A stretch of DNA of 64,000 bases. Source: Alisma plantago-aquatica (lineage: Eukaryota > Streptophyta > Magnoliopsida > Alismatales > Alismataceae). The position numbers and the translations under genes were made by a program. The DNA lies in the NCBI GenBank assembly GCA_963693085.1, contig OY856411.1:114568767-114632766 (forward strand), read 5' to 3'. This document shows positions 58,524 to 64,000 of the stretch, one piece after another. Under the pieces are notes generated by a model. The model saw nothing but the letters and a program-made list of their open reading frames with translations. It did not search any database and was not told the DNA's origin. How positions within the stretch are numbered: the first letter of the stretch is position 1; each line of letters begins with the position of its first letter.

Positions 58524-60256
58524 TGTAAGGAGGCATGATCACCCCCTTACTAAAGAAAAAATGAAGAATAAAACATACATTCCAAACACACTCAAAGGTA
58601 TGCTGGAATAGGTGTAATATTTTCAAATTTCAATAAATGATATTTAAAACAACCAAAGTATAGAAGCAGAATAAAAATGTTGACTATATTCAATTTATCA
58701 CAAGGTTATTACAAAAGTACATCATAATATCCCATAAGGGTTTACATGTATGATACAACATAAGGATCTAAGTATAGGGAAACCTAAACCATAACAACTT
58801 TGTCTCCAAGCTTTAACTCCTTAAGCTAGTCCAGAACTTCATGCCTTATCATTAAAGTCCTTCACATAGGGTTGGAAGTATACCCCAGCAAGAAGAGAAG
58901 ATAGATGACATCAGCAAAGGTTGGTATGTGCATACTAAATAGGAAAATTGAGCTATATATGGAATAAAGGACAACAAATATGAAAGGCTTCCCATAGAAA
59001 GGATAAGGACCACCCAAATGGGTATCAAGAGAAAAGGAATTGAAATCATATGATAATAAAAGAATACTTGACATTAATAAAACATAAATATTGTACCACA
59101 CAAGCACATGTAAAGAATTAGGGCACACACCCCATATCATCAACCTGCATGCATGTGAGATAAACATAGAACTAGAAAAATATAAACACAAAGGCGGCCA
59201 AGTCTCATAAATTTGAAACCTGATAGAGAAAGGAATACTGCCAATCTCCCAAATATATAAAACATGGGCCAAGAATCACACATCTTGCCCTGGGTATGAG
59301 GTTCCTTTCCATCCCAAAAGAGCAGAAAAATATCACATCTACTCGGCAGGAAATAACACATCTGCCATAAAAACCAATGCAATTACACTACTCCAGTGCT
59401 ACTGAATGACATATCATGTTAAATATAGAGGCAAGTAGAAAGTATAATCAGAATATATAAACTAGTCGCCACATAAGTGACCAACATATACATCCACCTC
59501 ATAAGTGGGTAAAAGACATCACATGTCATCTTTTAGAGTTCTATCATGAACAAAACATAAGATAAGAGTTCAAAACAATATCCATGATCACATGAACAAT
59601 ATCAAATAAGGTAGCTCACATGAACTGTGATTTTCAAAAGAAAAGGCATTGTGTACAGGTTAATGTATATAGGACGACGAGAATGAATAAGCATAGGTGA
59701 ATTGCTCAACATAGAAGAATAGGGGATACATCATACCTCAACTTCAGAGTCTAAACAGTTCCAGTCAAGCCTAGGCCTCCAAAGAACCTCTAGGGAAGGT
59801 GGACAGGTCCAATAAATTAAGGTTCCCAAGCTTAGAGAGGTCAGTTTCTCCAACAAAGCTCCTATCTTGAGCAAGAAGCACCTTCTCCACTTTAGAGGTG
59901 AAAAACCCTAACAAAAGAACATGGAGATGAGGTGTTTATGGGTTCTAGGTGGGGTTTCACCATGGAAGGCCATGGTTACAACCTGGAAGAAGGTGGAAGG
60001 AAGACTAACAACATGAAAATAGATAAGGAAATGAGAAAACTTACTAGTTTTGGTTGAAATAACCAAGGAGGAGCTTTAGAAACCCTAAATAGAGCAAATT
60101 TGGAACCCTAGGAGCCTTCTTCACCAAGGTAGGCACCTTCTTTTACCTTGTGACAACACCTTCATGGCCAAATAGAATAGGATTTATGATCTATGATAGA
60201 GGAAAGAAAGAAGAGCAAGTGTTTTCAAATTTGGTGTTTGGAAGGGGTAGATATGG

Positions 60257-60263
60257 CTATATA
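60257..60263 (-). promoter_or_regulatory. TATA-like site in LARD-like LTR
   Basis: The plus strand ggctatataaag gives CTTTATATAGCC on the minus strand, about 1.1 kb into the LTR. It is kept in the other LTR at 63843-63849. Confidence 0.4.
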
Positions 60264-60281
60264 AAGAAAGAGGTCAACTAT

Positions 60282-60512
60282 GAGGTGTCTATGATACTTT
60301 CCATGCGTCATGTATAAGGGTGTCCACAGACATACAAGCCTTTATGGATAAGGAATAAGTAAAGCACAAGGTTTCAAGTTACTTTCCATGCGTCCAATGC
60401 TAAGGGTGCCTATGGACCTGCAAACCTTTATGGATAAGGAAGAAGCCAAGCATGAGGTGTCCATGGAGCTTTCCATGTGTCCTTAGCCTAGGGATTTCAT
60501 GGCCATGCAAGA
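60282..60512. repeat. About 88-bp tandem repeat, 2.7 copies, in LARD-like LTR
   Basis: Three units each contain a ctttccatg(c/t)gtc block (about 60297, 60382, 60470); the first two also carry the aagggtg(t/c)c and cctttatggataagga blocks. The array also appears in the other LTR from about 63867. It lies on the promoter-distal side, within U3 on the minus strand. Confidence 0.8.
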
Positions 60513-61380
60513 GGAAAACTCATAGAGGCTTCTTGAATATCAAATTTCAGTTTATGTACACTTATAGTCCATCCCAACCGACCTCCAATCAAAGAAATAA
60601 CCCCATTGGTTGATAGCTTCTAAAGATAAGCTCATTTATAAAGAACGTAATCCCTAAAATGCCCTTGGAAAGAAACACCTTCAAAAAAAGGTGCAACTAG
60701 GTGACCCATAGTTCAAAAACTCAAGAATGGTAAGGGAATATATAAGGATTATAATGAATGTGACAATTTGCAAAGAAAACCTCCTATTGGGTAAATTGTA
60801 GAAAAGTCCAAAATGTACCTAAAATTGCATAACTTGCACAAACAACATCCAAATTGGACCAAACTTCATCCCCAAGTTATCTTTTATGTTTTGAATATGA
60901 ATTTGCCATTATTTCCATATTTTTAATTTATATAATCACATTATTCATTACTTATGCCTTTTACTCATTTTCTCTTTCTTAAACTTATCCTAATATTTCA
61001 AGGTAGTCCAAATTAGATGAAATTTGACATGTAGGCTAATTTTGATATGTAGATTTTGAATTTGAAGTTTTTTTCCACTTTGGAGACTTCTTTTTATGAG
61101 ATATGTCATATGGCCCCTTAACGACTCATTATCTAAATTAATCATCCAATTAAGTTCCTCATCTTCATATTACCACCAAAATGAGTTATGTGGCATATTT
61201 TATGTATCCATTATATACCTAAGATGAATTTTAAAACATTAGGTTACATTAAGGTGACCTATACATGCATTATCTCATTGGGGTTATGCTAAACATCTAT
61301 TTAGGTCTAACCTTCAACCTTATTTGGCTAAGTCCAAAATGTCAACTTCCAGGGTATGGTCTGAGATCTAGTATGTTACA

Positions 61381-62113
61381 ACACATTACCCGTTAAAGGG
61401 ATTTCGTCCTCAAAATCAAAACATCCACATATAAGAAAACAACTTATTCACCACCCCTTAAAGGATTCATCTTATTAAGTCAAAACTATTCTTTAGGTAC
61501 AAAAGGTTCAACTACACATCCTTACATCCAACTACATAAGTGTCATGCAAAAAAAAGAAATATAACTTGTAAAGACTAACTATGAACTACAGGTTAACTT
61601 TCTCTTGTCTATCCTCAAACAAGTCTTTACACCTGGGAGACTAGTTCAACATATTAGGGTCCTAAAAGATAAATCATATATATGTCTAAGGCTACTATTT
61701 CCTAAAAGTATGCTATTTCAGACAATTCATATCAGCTCAGGCTAGGCCGATATCATATGGATCCAAGAGTCCTCGTAAACAAAGCTAGTGGTGCGGAGGA
61801 AAATCTTGCGAGTCCCCAAACCTTGATCCTTTCTAGACACATTTGCTTTCAACTTCATGTCTTAGTAGTTGCCTAAACGCCAAGCTAAACAACCTCAAGT
61901 TACTATGGTTACTTATACATCTTTTAGTTTTAAGTATTTTATGGATCTATTCATCATTATTCTAATGTGAAACTATGATCCTAAATCAACCCTTCATCAT
62001 CTATTAATAAACTCTAGGGCAAATATGTCACTTAAAGGTAAGGCAAAGATTCTAACTAGGGAGACAAAATTGAAATAGTTAGTTTCTGACTACTATAGGA
62101 ACTGATACCATGA
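61381..62113 (-). other. Internal region of LARD-like element
   Basis: 733 bp between the LTRs. The left end holds the polypurine-like tract (61381-61411, minus strand ggacgaaatccctttaacgg). The right end holds the PBS at 62101-62110 (minus strand TGGTATCAGT), three bases before the LTR. I see no protein domain in any frame between them. Confidence 0.8.
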
Positions 62114-64000
62114 TGTAAGGAGGTGGGATCACCCCATTACTAAAGAAAAATTGAAGAATAAACATACATTTCAAACACACTCAAAGGTATGCTGGAATAG
62201 GTGTAACATTTTCAAATTTCAATAAATGGTATTCAAATCAACCAAAGTATAGCAGCAGAATAAAAATGCTGACTATATTCAATTTATCACAAGGTTATTA
62301 CAAAAGTATATCATAATATCCCATAAGGGTTTAAATGTATGATACATCATAAGGTTCTAAGTAGACGGAAATCTAAACCATAACAACTTTGTCTCCAAGC
62401 TTTAACTCCTTAAGCTAGTCCAAACCTTCATGCCTTATCATGCAAGTCCTTCATCTCAGGTTGGAAGTATACCCCAGCACAAAGAGAAAATAGATGACAT
62501 CAACAAAGGATGGTATGTGCATACTAAATAGGAAAATTGAGCAATATATGGAATAAAGGACAACAAATATAAAAGGCTTCCCATAGAAAGGATAAGGACC
62601 ACCCAAATGGGTTTCAAGAGAAAAGGAATTGAAATCATATGATAATAAAAGAATGTTTGCCATTAATAAAACATAAAGATTGTGTCACACAAGCACATGT
62701 AAAGAATTAAGACACACACACCATATCATCAACACGCATGCATGTGAGATAAGAATAGCCCTAGAACAATATAAACACAAAGGCGGCCAAGTCTCATAAA
62801 CTTGAAACCTGATAGATAAAGGAATGTTGCCAATCTCCCAAATATATAAAACACGGGAAAAGAATCACACATCTTACCATGGGTATGAGGTTCCTTTCCA
62901 TCCCAAAAGAGCAGGAAATATCACATCTTCTCAGCAGGAAATAACACATCTGCCATAAAAACCAATGCAATTACACTACTCTAGTATTACTGAATCACAT
63001 AGCATGTTAAATGTAGAGGCAAGTAGAAAGTATAGTCAGAATATATAAACTACTCCCTACATAAGTGACCAACATATACATCCACCTCATAAGTGGGCAA
63101 AAGACATCACATGTCATCTTTTAGAGTTCCATCATGAACAAAGCATAAAATAAGAGTTCAAAAGAATATCCTTGATCACATGATCAATATCAGATAAGGT
63201 AGTTCACACGAACCATGATTTTCAAAATAAAAGACATTTTTATAGGCTAATGTCCATAGGACAAAGAGAATGAATAAGCATAGGTGAATTGCTCAACCTA
63301 GAAGAATAGGGGATACATCATACCTCAACTTCAGAGTCTAAACAGTCCCAGTCAAGCCTAGGCCTCCAAAGAACCTCTAGGTAAGGTGGAGAAGTCCAAT
63401 AAGTAAGGTTCCCAAGATTAGAGAGGATGGTTTCTCCAACAAAGTTCCTATCTCGAGCAAGAAGCACCTTCTCCACTTTAGAGGTGAAAAACCCTAACAA
63501 AAGAACATGGAGATGAGGTGTTTATGGGTTATAGGTGGGGTTTCACCATGGAAGGCCATGGTTACGACATGGAGGAAGGTGGAAGGAATACTAAAAACAT
63601 GAAAATAGGGAAGGAAAGAAGATAACTTACTAGTTTTGATCAAAATAACCAAGGAGGAGATTTAGAAACCCTAAATAGAGCAAATTTGGAACCCTAGGAG
63701 CCTTCTTCACCAAGGTAGGCACCTTCTTTTACCTTGGGATAGCACCTTCATAAAAAAATAGAGTAGGTGTTATGCTTTAAGCTAGAGTAAATAAATAAGA
63801 GAAAGTGTTTTCAAATTTGGAGTTGGGAAGGGGTAGATATGGCTATATAAAGAAGAGGTCAAGCATGAGGTGTCTATGAGACTTTCCATGTGTCATGTAT
63901 AAGGGTGTCCATGGACATGCAAGCCTTTATGGATAAGGAAGAAGTCAAGCACGAGGTTTCAAGTTACTTTCCATGTGTCCAATGCTAAGGGTGCCTATGG
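62114..64000 (-). repeat. 5' LTR of LARD-like element, truncated by window
   Basis: Matches 58524-60415 with few indels. About 965 bp more of LTR is expected beyond the window. Confidence 0.9.

Larger units (their letters stand above)
58524..61380 (-). repeat. 3' LTR of LARD-like element
   Basis: 2857 bp with TG/CA ends. It pairs with 62114-64000 over the available length with about 7% differences by eye in a 400-nt stretch. The overlapping minus-strand frames near 58852-59382 recur in the other LTR at 62451-62663 because the LTR is duplicated. Confidence 0.9.
58524..64000 (-). mobile_element. LARD-like non-autonomous LTR element, right end outside window
   Basis: The 3' LTR is 58524-61380 (2857 bp). 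The internal region 61381-62113 is only 733 bp, and the 5' LTR runs from 62114 past the window end. LTRs begin TGTAACATAC on the minus strand and end CCTCCTTACA. The initiator-Met PBS is on the minus strand at 62110-62101, and a priming tract with the gypsy-type text ggacgaaatccctttaacggg precedes the 3' LTR. No gag or pol is present. Long LTRs with a short, non-coding interior fit a large retrotransposon derivative or an internally deleted chromovirus-type element. Confidence 0.85.

Noticed and set aside
58852..59382. Overlapping hydrophobic minus-strand ORFs resembling a membrane protein
   Set aside because: They lie wholly in the LARD-like LTR, recur in degraded form at 62451-62663, and have no recognised domain.

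Overview
The window looks like plant nuclear DNA from a repeat-rich intergenic region. It is AT-rich and holds angiosperm-type transposable elements: Athila-like Ty3/gypsy, Ty1/copia, Cassandra (5S-rRNA-bearing TRIM), CACTA/En-Spm and plant L1 LINE. Long TA, GA and CA microsatellites are also present. I found no intact host gene, no functional rRNA or tRNA gene and no CRISPR array. The species cannot be named from this sequence. Every protein-coding trace I could identify belongs to a mobile element and is broken.

Layout. 1-2649: minus-strand LTR-type repeat cut by the window edge. About 5.03-13.03 kb: plus-strand Athila-like relic (gag, protease, RT, integrase, a post-integrase coding remnant, polypurine tract). 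13.0-21.3 kb: mostly unassigned, with a 5'-truncated LINE end at about 16.7 kb. About 21.3-31.0 kb: degraded CACTA element with subterminal repeats at both ends and transposase traces; a 5'-truncated LINE (25947-28734) lies inside it, flanked by a 14-bp target duplication. 32812-34479: a plus-strand Cassandra whose 3' LTR is split by an antisense Cassandra (33431-34260) with target duplication AAGGT. 35360-46605: a structurally complete minus-strand Athila-like element of about 11.2 kb with about 1.95-kb LTRs, tRNA-Asp-type PBS and target duplication ACTAT; its polyprotein carries 12 in-frame stops and one frameshift. 46.6-47.6 kb: compound microsatellite and a 281-bp tandem duplication. 48.0-49.9 kb: copia LTR, PBS and gag remnant. 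50.5-50.9 kb: Cassandra relic. From about 50.9 kb to the end: a third Athila-like relic (plus strand) interrupted by a 3.2-kb solo LTR (51399-54595, target duplication GTTTC) and by a LARD-like element (58524 to beyond 64000) with 2.86-kb LTRs and a 0.73-kb internal region.

The elements are related by nesting rather than by shared function. The oldest layers are the Athila relics and the CACTA element. The LINE, the nested Cassandra, the solo LTR, the complete Athila and the LARD are later insertions. By eye the LTR pairs of the complete Athila and of the LARD differ at about 7% of positions over 300-400 nt, so neither is very recent.

I found nothing that qualifies as a new biological system. 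The most informative observations are the Cassandra-in-Cassandra nest, the LINE-in-CACTA nest, the solo LTR with its exact duplication, and the large-LTR non-autonomous element that runs off the right edge.
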